56,162 bases of DNA, from the NCBI GenBank assembly GCA_910584545.1, contig CAJUBC010000009.1:1-56162 (forward strand). Direction: 5' to 3'. The notes below the pieces were generated by a model. That model saw only the letters and a program-made list of their open reading frames with translations. It did no database searches and was not told where the DNA came from. Numbering within the stretch: the first letter of the stretch is position 1; each line of letters opens with the position of its first letter. Shown one piece after another: positions 9,683 through 19,279 of the stretch. This DNA comes from an uncultured Muribaculaceae bacterium. GTDB lineage: Bacteria; Bacteroidota; Bacteroidia; Bacteroidales; Muribaculaceae. The position numbers were made by a program, and so were the translations under genes.

Positions 9683-12160
9683 CTATTCGAAATAGCCTTC
9701 GTCGACCACCTCCTCCTCGGCCGGAGCCTCGGAATAGTCGATGAACTCGCTGCCGCAAAGCTGCATGTTGTCGGGGAACTCGAGCTTGGCGTCCTGCGAG
9801 TAGGGGAGTTTCGGGTCGGCGTAAACCTTCTGCATGTAGAGTCCGTAGATAGGCAGCGCGGCGCGCGCACCCTGACCGAACGCCATCGTGTTGAAGTGGA
9901 TGTACCTCTCTTCGCCACCTACCCATACCCCCGTGACGAGGTCGGGGGTGAAGCCCATGAACCATGAGTCGGAGTTGGAGTTGGTGGTTCCGGTCTTTCC
10001 ACCCATCTGTGCGCGTATGCCGTAGCGGGAACGGAGGCTTGCTCCGGTTCCGCTGTCGACCACATTGAGCAGGATGGACACTATCTTATAGTACGCATCC
10101 TCGCTGGTGACCTCCGTGCGGTGCGGCACGGCTGAGTATATGAGGTTTCCCTGGTTGTCCTCGATTCTTGTCACGTATATCGGGTCGACACGGATACCTC
10201 GGTTGGAGAACGCGGTGTAGGCCGCCACCATCTGTCCGACAGGTACATCGACGGTGCCGAGACAGAGTGGGAGGTGGGCGTCGATATAGCCGGTGATGCC
10301 GAACATACGCATCTTGTTGGCCAATGCTGCGGGTGTAAGTTCGTTGACGAGGCGTGCCGAAATCCAGTTGTTGGAGTTGGTGAGCGCCCAGCGGAGGTCC
10401 ACCATCTCTCCGACACGCGCGCGGCTGGAGTTACGTGGCGCCCAGTTGCCGAACACCGGCTGGGTGTTGCTGAACATCGAGCATGGAGTGAAGTCCTGCT
10501 CCATTGCGAGCGTGTAGAGGAAAGGCTTGGCCGTAGACCCGATCTGACGCTTTCCTCGCGATACCATGTCGTACTGGAAATGTGTGAAGTCCGGCCCTCC
10601 GACGTAGGCCTTCACGTAGCCCGTGACGGGATCCATGCTCATCAGGCCTGTGCGAAGGATGGTCTTCATGTACATCAAGGAGTCGTACGGAGTCATGGTC
10701 ACTGATTTTGAACCGGGAACGATGCGCGTCACATTACGTCCGTTTTCTCTTTTAGTCTCCCTCACGTAGGCGAAGATGTCCATAGGGTAGGGAGTGTGGA
10801 ATGCGCGGTCGATCTCCTCATCGGATGCTCCGGCCTGCTTCATGAGGCGGTAGCGTTCGGTCTGCTTTATGGCGTTCTTGATGAGGCGCTGGACACCGGC
10901 GTAGCTCAGCTCACTTGAGTTGGAGGTGTATGGGCCGGTGCGGGAACCGCGTTTCTCGCGTTCGAAGGCCGGCTGGAGCACACCTCCGAGGTGCTCGTTG
11001 ACAGCCTCTTCGGCATACTGCTGCATCCTCATGTCGATGGAGGTGTAGATTCGCAGACCGTCGGTATAGAGATCATAATAGCTTCCGTCCGGCTTGGGAT
11101 TCTTCAGAATCCATCCGTAGAGAGGATTTTCCTCCCACTGAGTGGAATCGGAGTTGTAATTACCCATCGCCACATGATATGCGACCATAGAGCTGAAGTC
11201 GGAACGTTTCGGTGCGATCGGTTTCTTCGCTGTCATCAGACGGCGTATCTCCTCGCGAAGGTATGGGGCTCCCCCTTCCTTGTGGTCCACCTTATGATAG
11301 TCGAGGCCGAGAGGAAGGTTCTTCAGCGAGTCAAATTCAGCCTGAGTGATGAAACCGGCCTTGAGCATCTGCTCGAACACCGTGTTACGCCGGCTTATGG
11401 TCCGTTCCTCGTGGCGCAGCGGATTGAAGTAGCTTGGATTCTTGAGCATGCCGACGAGCATCGCGGCTTCCTCGACCTTCAGGTCGCGTGGCTCCTTGCC
11501 GAAATAGACATTCGCGGCGGTCTTGATTCCTACGGCGTTATTGAGGAAGTCGAAACGGTTGAGATACATGTTGATGATCTCATCCTTGGTGTAGAAGCGC
11601 TCGAGTTTGACGGCGATCATCCACTCTATCGGTTTCTGCATCGCGCGCTTGAACAGATTGGACGAAGGCTGCGAATAGAGCTGCTTGGCGAGCTGCTGTG
11701 TGATGGTCGACGCACCTCCGGAAGATTTGTCTCCGAGCATCAGGGTCTTCACGGCGGTACGCCCGAGTGCCTTGAAGTCGATTCCGGAGTGCTCGCGGAA
11801 CCGGATATCCTCTGTCGCAACCAGAGCGTTGATCACGTGCGGCGATATACCGTTGTAATCGGTGTAGACCCGGTTGCCGGCGCCATAATAGTACCGTCCG
11901 AGCTCGGTGGTGCCGTCGGAGGCATAGACAAGCGAGGCGAGTTTGTCATGCGGGTCCTCGAGTTCCTCGATCGGGGGCATATAACCGATGACTCCGTTGT
12001 AGATAAGGAGCATGAGGAACAATATAAAGAAACCAAGGCCGAGAAAAGACATCCATAGCCATTGCACCGTGCGGCGGTTGCGTTTGAATTTCCTTGCGTT
12101 CCGGGGCTGGAAATCCTCCAGCTCGTCGATATTTTCGTTGCGGTTCTTTCTCATTTTCAT
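9683..12160 (-). CDS. Class A penicillin-binding protein (PBP1A-like transglycosylase/transpeptidase)
   Basis: This 825-aa inner-membrane enzyme polymerises lipid II glycan strands and cross-links peptides. A basic cytoplasmic tail (1-33) is followed by one membrane helix (about 34-57). The GT51 domain has ATEDIRFREHSGID (catalytic Glu117), GGASTITQQLAKQL at 148-161 and the RFYTKDEIINMYLN motif. The transpeptidase domain has GSTAKPF with nucleophile Ser542, SNN at 596-598 and KTGT at 722-725. The C-terminus is acidic. A minus-strand TAAATTTG box lies at 12195-12202, about 35 bases upstream of the start, just past the terminator of the preceding flavin reductase gene. Confidence 0.95.
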   Translation of the reverse strand: MKMRKNRNENIDELEDFQPRNARKFKRNRRTVQWLWMSFLGLGFFILFLMLLIYNGVIGYMPPIEELEDPHDKLASLVYASDGTTELGRYYYGAGNRVYTDYNGISPHVINALVATEDIRFREHSGIDFKALGRTAVKTLMLGDKSSGGASTITQQLAKQLYSQPSSNLFKRAMQKPIEWMIAVKLERFYTKDEIINMYLNRFDFLNNAVGIKTAANVYFGKEPRDLKVEEAAMLVGMLKNPSYFNPLRHEERTISRRNTVFEQMLKAGFITQAEFDSLKNLPLGLDYHKVDHKEGGAPYLREEIRRLMTAKKPIAPKRSDFSSMVAYHVAMGNYNSDSTQWEENPLYGWILKNPKPDGSYYDLYTDGLRIYTSIDMRMQQYAEEAVNEHLGGVLQPAFEREKRGSRTGPYTSNSSELSYAGVQRLIKNAIKQTERYRLMKQAGASDEEIDRAFHTPYPMDIFAYVRETKRENGRNVTRIVPGSKSVTMTPYDSLMYMKTILRTGLMSMDPVTGYVKAYVGGPDFTHFQYDMVSRGKRQIGSTAKPFLYTLAMEQDFTPCSMFSNTQPVFGNWAPRNSSRARVGEMVDLRWALTNSNNWISARLVNELTPAALANKMRMFGITGYIDAHLPLCLGTVDVPVGQMVAAYTAFSNRGIRVDPIYVTRIEDNQGNLIYSAVPHRTEVTSEDAYYKIVSILLNVVDSGTGASLRSRYGIRAQMGGKTGTTNSNSDSWFMGFTPDLVTGVWVGGEERYIHFNTMAFGQGARAALPIYGLYMQKVYADPKLPYSQDAKLEFPDNMQLCGSEFIDYSEAPAEEEVVDEGYFE

Positions 12161-12203
12161 TTTGCGAGCCTGTCGGAAGAGACTCTATCAATTGCAAATT
12201 TAA

Positions 12204-12233
12204 TAAAAAAAAAGCACATTCGGCGAATGTGCT
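12204..12233 (-). terminator. Terminator after the flavin reductase gene
   Basis: On the minus strand AGCACATTC (12233-12225) and GAATGTGCT (12221-12213) form a 9-bp stem with a 3-base loop, followed by a T9 run (A9 on the plus strand at 12204-12212). Confidence 0.85.
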
Positions 12234-12313
12234 GATTCAAATTAGGTAAAAATCAGAAAAAGACGGCTGCGGATGAACTAACCACGCCCCGGCACCTGGC
12301 TCACGGGGCCACG

Positions 12314-12895
12314 CTATTTCTTCCCTTTAGGTGACTTCTGGACGGAAAAACCGAATTTACCGATCATTTCCCCAAGCGAGAAATAATGTCCGTGGCAGTA
12401 GGCCATGAGCCCCGATTTCTCCAGTGCGAAGCGCCCGGTCTCGGGGTCGATGTAGCGGGAGTCAGCCCTGACGTTGAGTACTTCGGCTATAAACATGTCG
12501 TGGCTTCCGAGCGAGGTCACCGACTTGACACGGCACTCGATGCTGAGTGGAGACTGCTCGATGGTGGGCGACGCCACCTTCTCCCCCGGAATCGGAGTGA
12601 GTCCTGTTTCCTTCCATTTGTCAAAATCCTTGCCGGAACGGACGCCGCACCAGTCGGTAGCCCGCGCCATATCGGCCGTGGTGAGGTTGACGGTGAATAC
12701 CATCCTTTCCATCAGTATGGCATGCGAATGGCGTTCGGGACGTACGGATATATAGAGCATCGCGGGGTCGGAGCAGATGGTTCCGATCCATGCCACGGTG
12801 AGGCAATTCCATTCCTCGGGAGTGGCTCCGACAGTGACGAGTGCGGCCGGCAGAGGATAGACCATCGTGCCGGGACGCCAGGAGATTTTAGACAT
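12314..12895 (-). CDS. Flavin reductase family protein (FMN-binding split barrel)
   Basis: The predicted product is 193 aa and soluble. The pattern MVYPLPAALVTVG, then NCLTVAWIGTICSDPAMLYISVRPERHSH and FTVNL, belongs to the FMN-binding split-barrel flavoreductase family. The late GHYFSLGEMIGKFGFSV is typical of the group often annotated as a 'flavin reductase' without known substrate. The frame extends upstream to 13012, but the ATG at 12895 begins the conserved SWRPGT segment and is chosen. It could act as an NAD(P)H:FMN oxidoreductase or a ferric reductase; nothing nearby decides this. It has its own terminator. Confidence 0.85.
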   Translation of the reverse strand: MSKISWRPGTMVYPLPAALVTVGATPEEWNCLTVAWIGTICSDPAMLYISVRPERHSHAILMERMVFTVNLTTADMARATDWCGVRSGKDFDKWKETGLTPIPGEKVASPTIEQSPLSIECRVKSVTSLGSHDMFIAEVLNVRADSRYIDPETGRFALEKSGLMAYCHGHYFSLGEMIGKFGFSVQKSPKGKK

Positions 12896-13039
12896 AATAT
12901 AGAAAAAATCTTGTTTTACGGAAATATAACGCTTGTTAATACCGTATAATTGCGCCTGATGGCCCATAGTGGCGACTGTTCCCGGAGCAACCTTCAGAAG
13001 GACGCGGCACAACAGATGCTAAAATTTTATAATATAAGT

Positions 13040-13069
13040 TTTGAAAGTTAACTTTTTTTCTTAATTTTG
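13040..13069 (+). promoter_or_regulatory. Promoter of the phosphohexomutase gene
   Basis: TTTG at 13040-13043, an 18-base spacer and TAATTTTG at 13062-13069. The leader to 13207 is about 130 bases and contains a GGATGC/GCATCC hairpin near 13134-13148. Confidence 0.7.
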
Positions 13070-13206
13070 TGTTAGAATTGAGAAGTATTCATTGATTTGA
13101 GTATGATTCCCTGTCGCCATGCCCGCGCATGGCGGATGCAATGCATCCTGCGGCATCCGGATAATATAACCCTTGATCAGAAATCATTTATATAACCCAT
13201 AGAATT

Positions 13207-14958
13207 ATGCAAAACGAAGAATTGGTTAGAACCGTCACCGAGCGGGCGCAGAAATGGCTCGGTCCCCAGTACGATGAAGATACACGCGCGGAGGTCAAGG
13301 CGCTTCTTGACGCGGAGGACAAGACTCCTCTTATCGAGGCTTTCTACAAGGATCTCGAATTCGGGACGGGCGGTCTGCGCGGAATCATGGGCGCCGGCAC
13401 CAACAGAATGAACATCTATACTGTAGGGTCTGCGACACAGGGCCTGTCCAATTATCTGAAGGACACCTTCAAGGATCTTCCGCAGATAAGCGTGGCCGTG
13501 GGCCATGACGTGCGGCACAACTCCCGCAAGTTCGCCGAACTTACCGCAGCTGTCTTCTCGGCAAACGGTATCAAGGTATATCTCTTCGACGGACCTTGTC
13601 CCACGCCTGAGGTGTCGTATGCTATCCGCAAGCTCGGATGCCAGAGCGGTGTAATGGTCACAGCCAGTCATAACCCCAAGGAATACAACGGCTACAAGGC
13701 ATACTGGAGCGACGGCGCCCAGATGATCTCCCCCCATGACGTGAAGACCATCGAGTACGTGAACGCCATCACTTCTGTTGATCAGATAAAGTTCGAGGCC
13801 GACAAGTCGCTGATTCAGCCCATCGGCAAGGAAATCGACGACCAGTTCCTGCACGATATACACACCCTGAGCCTCTCACCCGAAGCGGACCGTCGCCACA
13901 GTGACATGAAGATCGTCTACACACCCATCCACGGCACGGGCAAGCGCCTGATGTACGATTCTCTCAGGATGTGGGGCTTCGAGAACATTATCCATGTTCC
14001 CGAGCAGGATGTGCAGAGCGGCGATTTCCCCACCGTCGTTTCCCCCAACCCGGAGAACAGCGAGGCCATGACCATGGCCGTGGAGAAGGCGAAGGAGACA
14101 GGCGCAAGCCTCGTGCTCGCTTCCGACCCCGACGCAGACCGCGTGGGTCTCGTGGTCCGCGACAAGAACGGCAACTACCAGCTTGTCAACGGTAACCAGA
14201 TCTGCATGCTCCTCCTCTACTACATCATCACCAAGAACGTGGAGAACAAACTCCTTAACGGCAACGAGTATGTTGTCAAGACCATCGTCACCACGGAGGC
14301 GATCAAACGCATAGCCGACAAGAACGGCATCCGCTGCATGGACTGCTATACCGGCTTCAAATGGATCGCCGACGTGATGCGCGACATGGAGAGCACCGGC
14401 CGCTATCTCGGAGGCGGCGAGGAGAGCTATGGATTCCTCGCAGAGACATTCGTCCGCGACAAGGATTCGATTTCGGCAAACTCGCTTCTTGCAGAATGCG
14501 CCGCATGGGCGGCCGACAAGGGCATGAACCTCTACGAACTCCTCGTGGAGATTTACAATGAGTATGGTTTCTCCCGCGAACGCGGCGTGAGCGTGGTGCG
14601 TCCCGGAAAGAGCGGTCATGACGAGATCGTGGCCATGATGAAGAACTACCGGGAGAATCCCCCCAGGACTCTCGCGGGCAGCCCGGTGACCTGCATCAAG
14701 GACTACTCCGACCTGAACTGCCGCAATATGAAGACCGGCGAGGTGGAGAAGATGAATTTCCCCACTACCAGCAACGTGCTCCAGTTCTTCACCGAAAGCG
14801 GCGACAAGGTTTCGGTCCGTCCTTCCGGCACAGAGCCTAAGATCAAGTTCTACGTGGAGGTTCGTGAGAACATGGAGAACAAGGACCAGTACGAAGAACT
14901 CGTCAAGGTCGCTGAAAACCATATCGACAAGGTTCTCGCCGACCTCGGCGTGAAATAA
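13207..14958 (+). CDS. Phospho-sugar mutase (phosphoglucomutase/phosphomannomutase)
   Basis: This 583-aa cytoplasmic alpha-D-phosphohexomutase interconverts sugar 1- and 6-phosphates, feeding glycan and envelope precursor synthesis. Domain motifs in order are GTGGLRGIMGAGTNRMN, TASHNPKEYNG with phospho-acceptor Ser154, the Mg-binding DPDADRVG, the sugar-binding GGGEESYGF and the phosphate-binding RPSGTEPKIKFY. The length fits the long PGM2-like group found in Firmicutes and Bacteroidetes rather than the 450-aa ManB type. Whether glucose or mannose phosphate is preferred cannot be told. It stands alone with its own promoter and terminator. Confidence 0.93.
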   Translation: MQNEELVRTVTERAQKWLGPQYDEDTRAEVKALLDAEDKTPLIEAFYKDLEFGTGGLRGIMGAGTNRMNIYTVGSATQGLSNYLKDTFKDLPQISVAVGHDVRHNSRKFAELTAAVFSANGIKVYLFDGPCPTPEVSYAIRKLGCQSGVMVTASHNPKEYNGYKAYWSDGAQMISPHDVKTIEYVNAITSVDQIKFEADKSLIQPIGKEIDDQFLHDIHTLSLSPEADRRHSDMKIVYTPIHGTGKRLMYDSLRMWGFENIIHVPEQDVQSGDFPTVVSPNPENSEAMTMAVEKAKETGASLVLASDPDADRVGLVVRDKNGNYQLVNGNQICMLLLYYIITKNVENKLLNGNEYVVKTIVTTEAIKRIADKNGIRCMDCYTGFKWIADVMRDMESTGRYLGGGEESYGFLAETFVRDKDSISANSLLAECAAWAADKGMNLYELLVEIYNEYGFSRERGVSVVRPGKSGHDEIVAMMKNYRENPPRTLAGSPVTCIKDYSDLNCRNMKTGEVEKMNFPTTSNVLQFFTESGDKVSVRPSGTEPKIKFYVEVRENMENKDQYEELVKVAENHIDKVLADLGVK

Positions 14959-14982
14959 TAGATCATAGAAATCGCATCATAG

Positions 14983-15028
14983 AAGTGCGGGAAGAGTGGG
15001 TAAATGACTCTTCCCGCACTTATTATTT
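14983..15028 (+). terminator. Terminator after phosphohexomutase
   Basis: A perfect 15-bp stem (14983-14997 with 15007-15021) and a 9-base loop are followed by TATTATTT. Confidence 0.8.
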
Positions 15029-15057
15029 GTGGGTTTCCCTAAAAAATCGTATATTTG
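15026..15057 (+). promoter_or_regulatory. Promoter of the yicC-gmk-nadD run
   Basis: TTTG at 15026-15029, a 20-base spacer and TATATTTG at 15050-15057. The first gene starts at 15123. Confidence 0.75.
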
Positions 15058-15122
15058 CAAAGTAATCTCTCCACGAAAAGCAATCGTTGACTTTCCTCGT
15101 GAAACAAGAAAACTGTATTCAG

Positions 15123-16013
15123 ATGATACTTTCGATGACCGGCTTTGGCCGGGGTGTTGCGACCTCCTCCTCAAAAAAAATAACCGTTGAAATCAAGTCG
15201 TTGAACAGTAAGCAGTTCGATTTGACAATGCGTGTCCCTTCCTATTTCAAGGAATTGGAAGTGGAGGCCCGCAACTTTATCGGCTCGCGTATGGAGCGCG
15301 GCAAGACCGACCTGTCTGCCTCCATCGAATATATAGGTGACGAGACTCCGGTACAGGTAAACGAGGCGGTGGTGACCAACTACAAGAGGCAGATCGAGGA
15401 ACTCGGAGCCAGGCTCGGCATTGGCGAACCGCAGGACTGGTTCGGGGTGCTTCTGCGTATGCCCGACACTTTTAAGAGTGATGCCGGCGGCGTGGAGAAA
15501 GATGACATGGAGGCGTTCCGCAAGGCGTGTGCCGACGCTGTTGACGCGCTTGAGGAATTCCGCGCATCGGAGGGTTGCAAACTCTACGATTTCTTTGTGG
15601 GAAAGATAAAGAATATCGGAACCCTCCTCGAGAGGATTGAGCCATACGAGGCCGAGCGCGTGCCGAAGATAAGGGCTCGTCTCGAGGAGCAGCTCACGCG
15701 CCTCGACTCCATCGAGATCGACAAGGGACGACTCGAACAGGAGATGATTTTCTACATCGAGAAACTGGATGTGACTGAGGAGAAGACCCGTCTGAGGACT
15801 CATCTCGCTTACTTTCTCGACACGATGGGAGAGCGCGAGGGAGAGCGCGCTCCGCAGGGGCAGGGTAAGAAACTCGGCTTCATCGCCCAGGAGATGGGAA
15901 GGGAAATCAACACTCTCGGCTCGAAGTCGAATCATGCGGAGATGCAGAAGATAGTGGTTATGATGAAGGATGAGCTGGAGCAGATAAAGGAGCAGGTATT
16001 AAACGTGCTGTGA
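15123..16013 (+). CDS. yicC: YicC family endoribonuclease/stress-associated protein
   Basis: This 296-aa cytoplasmic protein opens with MILSMTGFGRG, the family signature, followed by the N-terminal SLNSKQFDLTMRVP segment. It ends with the DUF1732 region (DKGRLEQEMIFYIEKLDVTEE, then KKLGFIAQEMGREINTLGSK). E. coli YicC has been linked to endoribonuclease activity and stationary-phase survival. The ATG at 15123 is preferred over an in-frame ATG at 15087 because the conserved MTGFG begins there. Its stop overlaps the region just before gmk, a pairing seen in many bacteria. Confidence 0.92.
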   Translation: MILSMTGFGRGVATSSSKKITVEIKSLNSKQFDLTMRVPSYFKELEVEARNFIGSRMERGKTDLSASIEYIGDETPVQVNEAVVTNYKRQIEELGARLGIGEPQDWFGVLLRMPDTFKSDAGGVEKDDMEAFRKACADAVDALEEFRASEGCKLYDFFVGKIKNIGTLLERIEPYEAERVPKIRARLEEQLTRLDSIEIDKGRLEQEMIFYIEKLDVTEEKTRLRTHLAYFLDTMGEREGERAPQGQGKKLGFIAQEMGREINTLGSKSNHAEMQKIVVMMKDELEQIKEQVLNVL

Positions 16014-16015
16014 CG

Positions 16016-16597
16016 ATGGAAGCGAAAAAAGGGAAAATCATAATAATATCAGCGCCCTCAGGCACAGGTAAGTCATCGATAATCTCAAAGATAATAGACA
16101 TTCCTGATTTGGCGCTCGGCTTCTCGGTGTCGGCTACGAGCCGCGCTCCGCGCGGTGAGGAGCGCGACGGCTGTGAGTATTATTTCCTTACTCCCGAGGA
16201 ATTCTCCCGCCGCGTCGAGGCCGGTGAATTCGTGGAATGGGAAGAGGTCTACAAGGGAACCTGCTACGGCACACTTCTTTCGGAGGTGGAACGTGTCACC
16301 GGAGAGGGACGCAACCTCATCATGGACATTGATGTGAAGGGTGCGCTGAACGTTAAGAAAAGATTCGGCGACGAGGCCATCTCCATCTTCATCATGCCTC
16401 CGGGCATCGAGGAACTCGAGCGCCGCCTGCGCGGCCGTCAGACCGACAGCGAGGAGGCCATCGCCCGCCGACTCGGAAAGGCTGAGTATGAAATGACGTT
16501 CGCTCCGAAGTTCGACGTGCGTGTGGTCAACGATGATCTCCCGCGTGCAGCCTCCGAGGTGGAGGATATTATAAGGAACTTCGTAAATAAACAATAG
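16016..16597 (+). CDS. gmk: Guanylate kinase
   Basis: This 193-aa enzyme phosphorylates GMP to GDP with ATP, supplying GTP and (p)ppGpp precursors. Visible motifs are the P-loop SAPSGTGKSS, the GMP-binding SATSRAPRGEERDGCEYYFLT and the lid DSEEAIARRL. The ATG at 16016 is used; a GTG at 16010 in the same frame overlaps the yicC stop and could also start translation, adding two residues. It lies second in the yicC-gmk-nadD run. Confidence 0.96.
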   Translation: MEAKKGKIIIISAPSGTGKSSIISKIIDIPDLALGFSVSATSRAPRGEERDGCEYYFLTPEEFSRRVEAGEFVEWEEVYKGTCYGTLLSEVERVTGEGRNLIMDIDVKGALNVKKRFGDEAISIFIMPPGIEELERRLRGRQTDSEEAIARRLGKAEYEMTFAPKFDVRVVNDDLPRAASEVEDIIRNFVNKQ

Positions 16598-16652
16598 GAA
16601 AATACATTATATAGACAGTAACAGTCAATAAACCATAACAATTACCCTGAAT

Positions 16653-17240
16653 ATGAAAATTGGAATTTTCAGCGGCAGTTTCGACCCGATCCATATCGGA
16701 CATGCCATGATGGCCAACTATGTGGCTCAGACGTGCGGTCTGGACCAGCTGTGGCTCATGGTGAGCCGCCGCAATCCGCTCAAGAATGATTCCTGTCCGG
16801 CTGATGATCTCGATCGGCTGGAGATGGTGAAGTTCGTAACCGCGAGAAATCCCCGCCTGAGGGCTTCGGCTTTCGAACTCCCGCTCCCGGAACCTTCGTA
16901 TACTTACCGCACGCTCACGCTCCTGCGCGAGAGATACCCGGACGATGAGTTCGTACTTATAATAGGATCGGACAACTGGCTCAAGTTCGATTTGTGGCGC
17001 GACCATGACAGAATCGTGGATGAATACAGGATAATAGTGTATCAGCGCCCCGGTTTCGAAATTTCAGAGGATGAGGCCGCCGCGCTGCCCGCCAATGTGA
17101 CGCTGCTGCGCGATGCCCCGCTTGCCGAGATCTCCTCTACATTCATCCGGGATGGAATCAGGAAAGGAATGAACCTCAGCTTCTTCCTCCCCGATGAAGT
17201 GCTTGATTATATAAAAAGAAAAAAATTGTATGAACGATGA
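16653..17240 (+). CDS. nadD: Nicotinate-nucleotide adenylyltransferase
   Basis: This 195-aa enzyme transfers AMP to nicotinate mononucleotide in NAD synthesis. It begins with the nucleotidyltransferase motif GIFSGSFDPIHIGH (HxGH-type) and ends with the ISSTFIRDGIRKG signature. The size is normal. It lies 55 bases after gmk, and its 3' end overlaps the next gene by 11 bases, suggesting translational coupling. Confidence 0.95.
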   Translation: MKIGIFSGSFDPIHIGHAMMANYVAQTCGLDQLWLMVSRRNPLKNDSCPADDLDRLEMVKFVTARNPRLRASAFELPLPEPSYTYRTLTLLRERYPDDEFVLIIGSDNWLKFDLWRDHDRIVDEYRIIVYQRPGFEISEDEAAALPANVTLLRDAPLAEISSTFIRDGIRKGMNLSFFLPDEVLDYIKRKKLYER

Positions 17241-17748
17241 TTCAATGAAGGCGCGTCTACTCTCAACCACCTCGCTCGCATCGAGATACTGTATGGCGCT
17301 CGAGAATGCGAGAGAGATGGAGAAGGATGAGTTCGTGAGGGAGATGCTGTCGCTGCTGCCCGCGATCTATCTGGATTTCTCTTCCATAGATGTTGAGGAA
17401 TTGCCGGAACAGTCTGAATTCGAGTATTTCGCTTCGTATGTCGACGAGGATTTCTACGAAAGCGTGCGTAGGAATGTGGAGACCCTGATGGGCCCGGACG
17501 ATGTCTTCCTCGAGACATTCGAGGAGGATATGAAATACAGCGACACTCCGATAGCCGCCTCCGTGGCAGAATGTCTCGCCGACATCTTTCAGCCGCTTTA
17601 CAATTTCATCTCGGTGATGCGCGACAGCGATGGCGAGAGCGCGCCGGGAGCATTCCGTGAGTGCCGCGAGAATTTCGAGGGATACTGGTCGCAGACCCTC
17701 TGCAACGTGATGCGCGCTCTCAACCATATAAGATATTCACCATCATAA
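17230..17748 (+). CDS. DUF5063 domain-containing protein
   Basis: This 172-aa soluble, acidic, largely helical protein has no signal peptide. The arrangement (LASRYCMALENA, then LLPAIYLDF, and a C-terminal FEGYWSQTLCNVMRALNHI) resembles the Bacteroidetes DUF5063 family, whose function is unknown. Its start overlaps the end of nadD by 11 bases, so the two are probably translated together; whether it has any link with NAD metabolism is not known. Confidence 0.75.
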   Translation: MNDDSMKARLLSTTSLASRYCMALENAREMEKDEFVREMLSLLPAIYLDFSSIDVEELPEQSEFEYFASYVDEDFYESVRRNVETLMGPDDVFLETFEEDMKYSDTPIAASVAECLADIFQPLYNFISVMRDSDGESAPGAFRECRENFEGYWSQTLCNVMRALNHIRYSPS

Positions 17749-17764
17749 GGATTAAGATACTACC

Positions 17765-19111
17765 ATGGAAACAAATGAGACAAAAGAGATAATGTCAAGG
17801 CTGTTCGACTGGATGGACCGTTCCACGTGCAATTTCCTCGCCGCCGACCTTATGGCCGATCTTCTCGCAGGGAAAGGTTTCAGACAGCTGAATGAATCCG
17901 ATATCTGGAGAGTAAAACCTGGAGGCAAGTACTTCGTTACAAAGAACGGCAGCGCGGTGTTTGCGTTTGTCGTAGGTGCCGAAAGCCTTGCGGAGAACGG
18001 CGTACGCATCATTTCCGCCCACAGCGACAGTCCTTGCTTCAAGCTGAAGCCCAACTGCGAGATCTACGGTGACGGAGGCGTGGTGTCGCTCAATGTCGAG
18101 AAATATGGAGGCGGGATCCTCTACACATGGTTCGACCGTCCACTCTCTATTTCCGGTAGGGTGATGATGCGTTCCGGCAATGCCCTCGCACCCCGTGAGA
18201 TCACACTCGACCTGCGCAAGCCGGTGGCAACCATCCCGCATCTCGCCATTCACTTCAACCGCGCCGTCAACGAAGGGAATCCCCTCTCGGTACAGAAGGA
18301 CATGAAACCCGTGGTTGGATATTTCTCTCCGTCGGAAATAGAGGAGTTCAAGAATCATGGCGGAGTTATCCGTACCATTGTGGCAGCGCATCTGTCGGAG
18401 CAGACTGGCGAGAAGATCGCCCCCGAGGATATAGCCGATTATGAGCTTTGCCTCTATCCGGCCGAGAAAGCCGGATTTGTCGGGGTGGATGCAAAACTCT
18501 TTCAATCGGCCCGCATAGACGACCTCTCCATGGCTTTCGCAGGTCTGGAGGCTATGCTCGCCGAGTGCGACAGACCCTGCGCGGCTACCCGCGTCCTTGC
18601 CATATTCGACAACGAGGAAACCGGCAGCGGAACCAAACAGGGCGCGCATTCGCCGGTGCTCCGTCACATCATGGAGCGCCTCTGCGTGGCGCTCGGCGAG
18701 GAACCGCAGGCATTCTACCGCGCCCTCTCGAAATCGTTCATGATCTCGGCGGACGATGCCCATGCATGGCATCCCAACTATAACGAGAAATACGACCCGA
18801 CCAATCATCCCGTGATGGGTGGTGGCCCCGTGGTGAAGATCAACGCCAACTGCAAGTACATGACCGACGCGCGCGGCGCGGCCGTCTTCAGCGCACTATG
18901 TGAGGAGGCGGGTGTGCGCCGCCAGTATTTCGTCAACCATGCCGATGTGGCGGGAGGCAGCACGCTCGGCAACATCTCGTCGGCTCAGCTCGACATAAAC
19001 GGTGTCGATATGGGGTGCGCGATATGGGCGATGCACTCGGCAAGGGAGACAGCGGCCGTGTCCGACCATGTCGATACCGTGAAGGTGTTCCGCCATTTTT
19101 TCAACAGCTAA
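17765..19111 (+). CDS. M18 family aminopeptidase (aspartyl aminopeptidase-like)
   Basis: This 448-aa cytoplasmic metallopeptidase is predicted to remove N-terminal acidic residues. Zinc-site motifs seen are SAHSDSPCFKLKP, DNEETGSGTKQGAHSP (catalytic Glu) and the late HPNYNEKYDPTNHP and HADVAGGSTLGN. It matches M18 in length and motif order. It follows the DUF5063 gene by 16 bases and probably ends the yicC-led operon. No hairpin with a T-run is evident after it. Confidence 0.92.
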   Translation: METNETKEIMSRLFDWMDRSTCNFLAADLMADLLAGKGFRQLNESDIWRVKPGGKYFVTKNGSAVFAFVVGAESLAENGVRIISAHSDSPCFKLKPNCEIYGDGGVVSLNVEKYGGGILYTWFDRPLSISGRVMMRSGNALAPREITLDLRKPVATIPHLAIHFNRAVNEGNPLSVQKDMKPVVGYFSPSEIEEFKNHGGVIRTIVAAHLSEQTGEKIAPEDIADYELCLYPAEKAGFVGVDAKLFQSARIDDLSMAFAGLEAMLAECDRPCAATRVLAIFDNEETGSGTKQGAHSPVLRHIMERLCVALGEEPQAFYRALSKSFMISADDAHAWHPNYNEKYDPTNHPVMGGGPVVKINANCKYMTDARGAAVFSALCEEAGVRRQYFVNHADVAGGSTLGNISSAQLDINGVDMGCAIWAMHSARETAAVSDHVDTVKVFRHFFNS

Positions 19112-19156
19112 ATTCGATTTTTTAACAAATCAGGTCTGAATTAGCGTAATTTTTGT

Positions 19157-19164
19157 TAATTTTG
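19157..19164 (+). promoter_or_regulatory. Probable -7 box of tig promoter
   Basis: TAATTTTG matches TAnnTTTG. No TTTG occurs at the usual -33 spacing. The leader to the start codon would be about 150 bases. Confidence 0.55.
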
Positions 19165-19229
19165 CAATCCGGACTGCCATGCCCGTGAAATCTACGGCAC
19201 GATATTTGTTGTGGATTAATAACAAGAAG

Positions 19230-19279
19230 TGTCGGTGAGCCGACATGACTTCGGGACTGCCCGATGAAAACGCAGTCCC
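19230..19279 (+). promoter_or_regulatory. Two hairpins in the tig 5' leader
   Basis: TGTCGG (19230-19235) pairs with CCGACA (19240-19245) over a 4-base loop. GGGACTGC (19253-19260) pairs with GCAGTCCC (19272-19279) over an 11-base loop. No T-run follows, so they look like leader structure and not a terminator. No known riboswitch class was recognised. Confidence 0.4.

Noticed and set aside
10991..12058. 355-aa plus-strand frame opposite the penicillin-binding protein
   Set aside because: A shadow of the transglycosylase region; no family features of its own.
12896..13012. N-terminal extension of the flavin reductase
   Set aside because: The added 39 residues have no family similarity; the conserved start SWRPGT follows the ATG at 12895.
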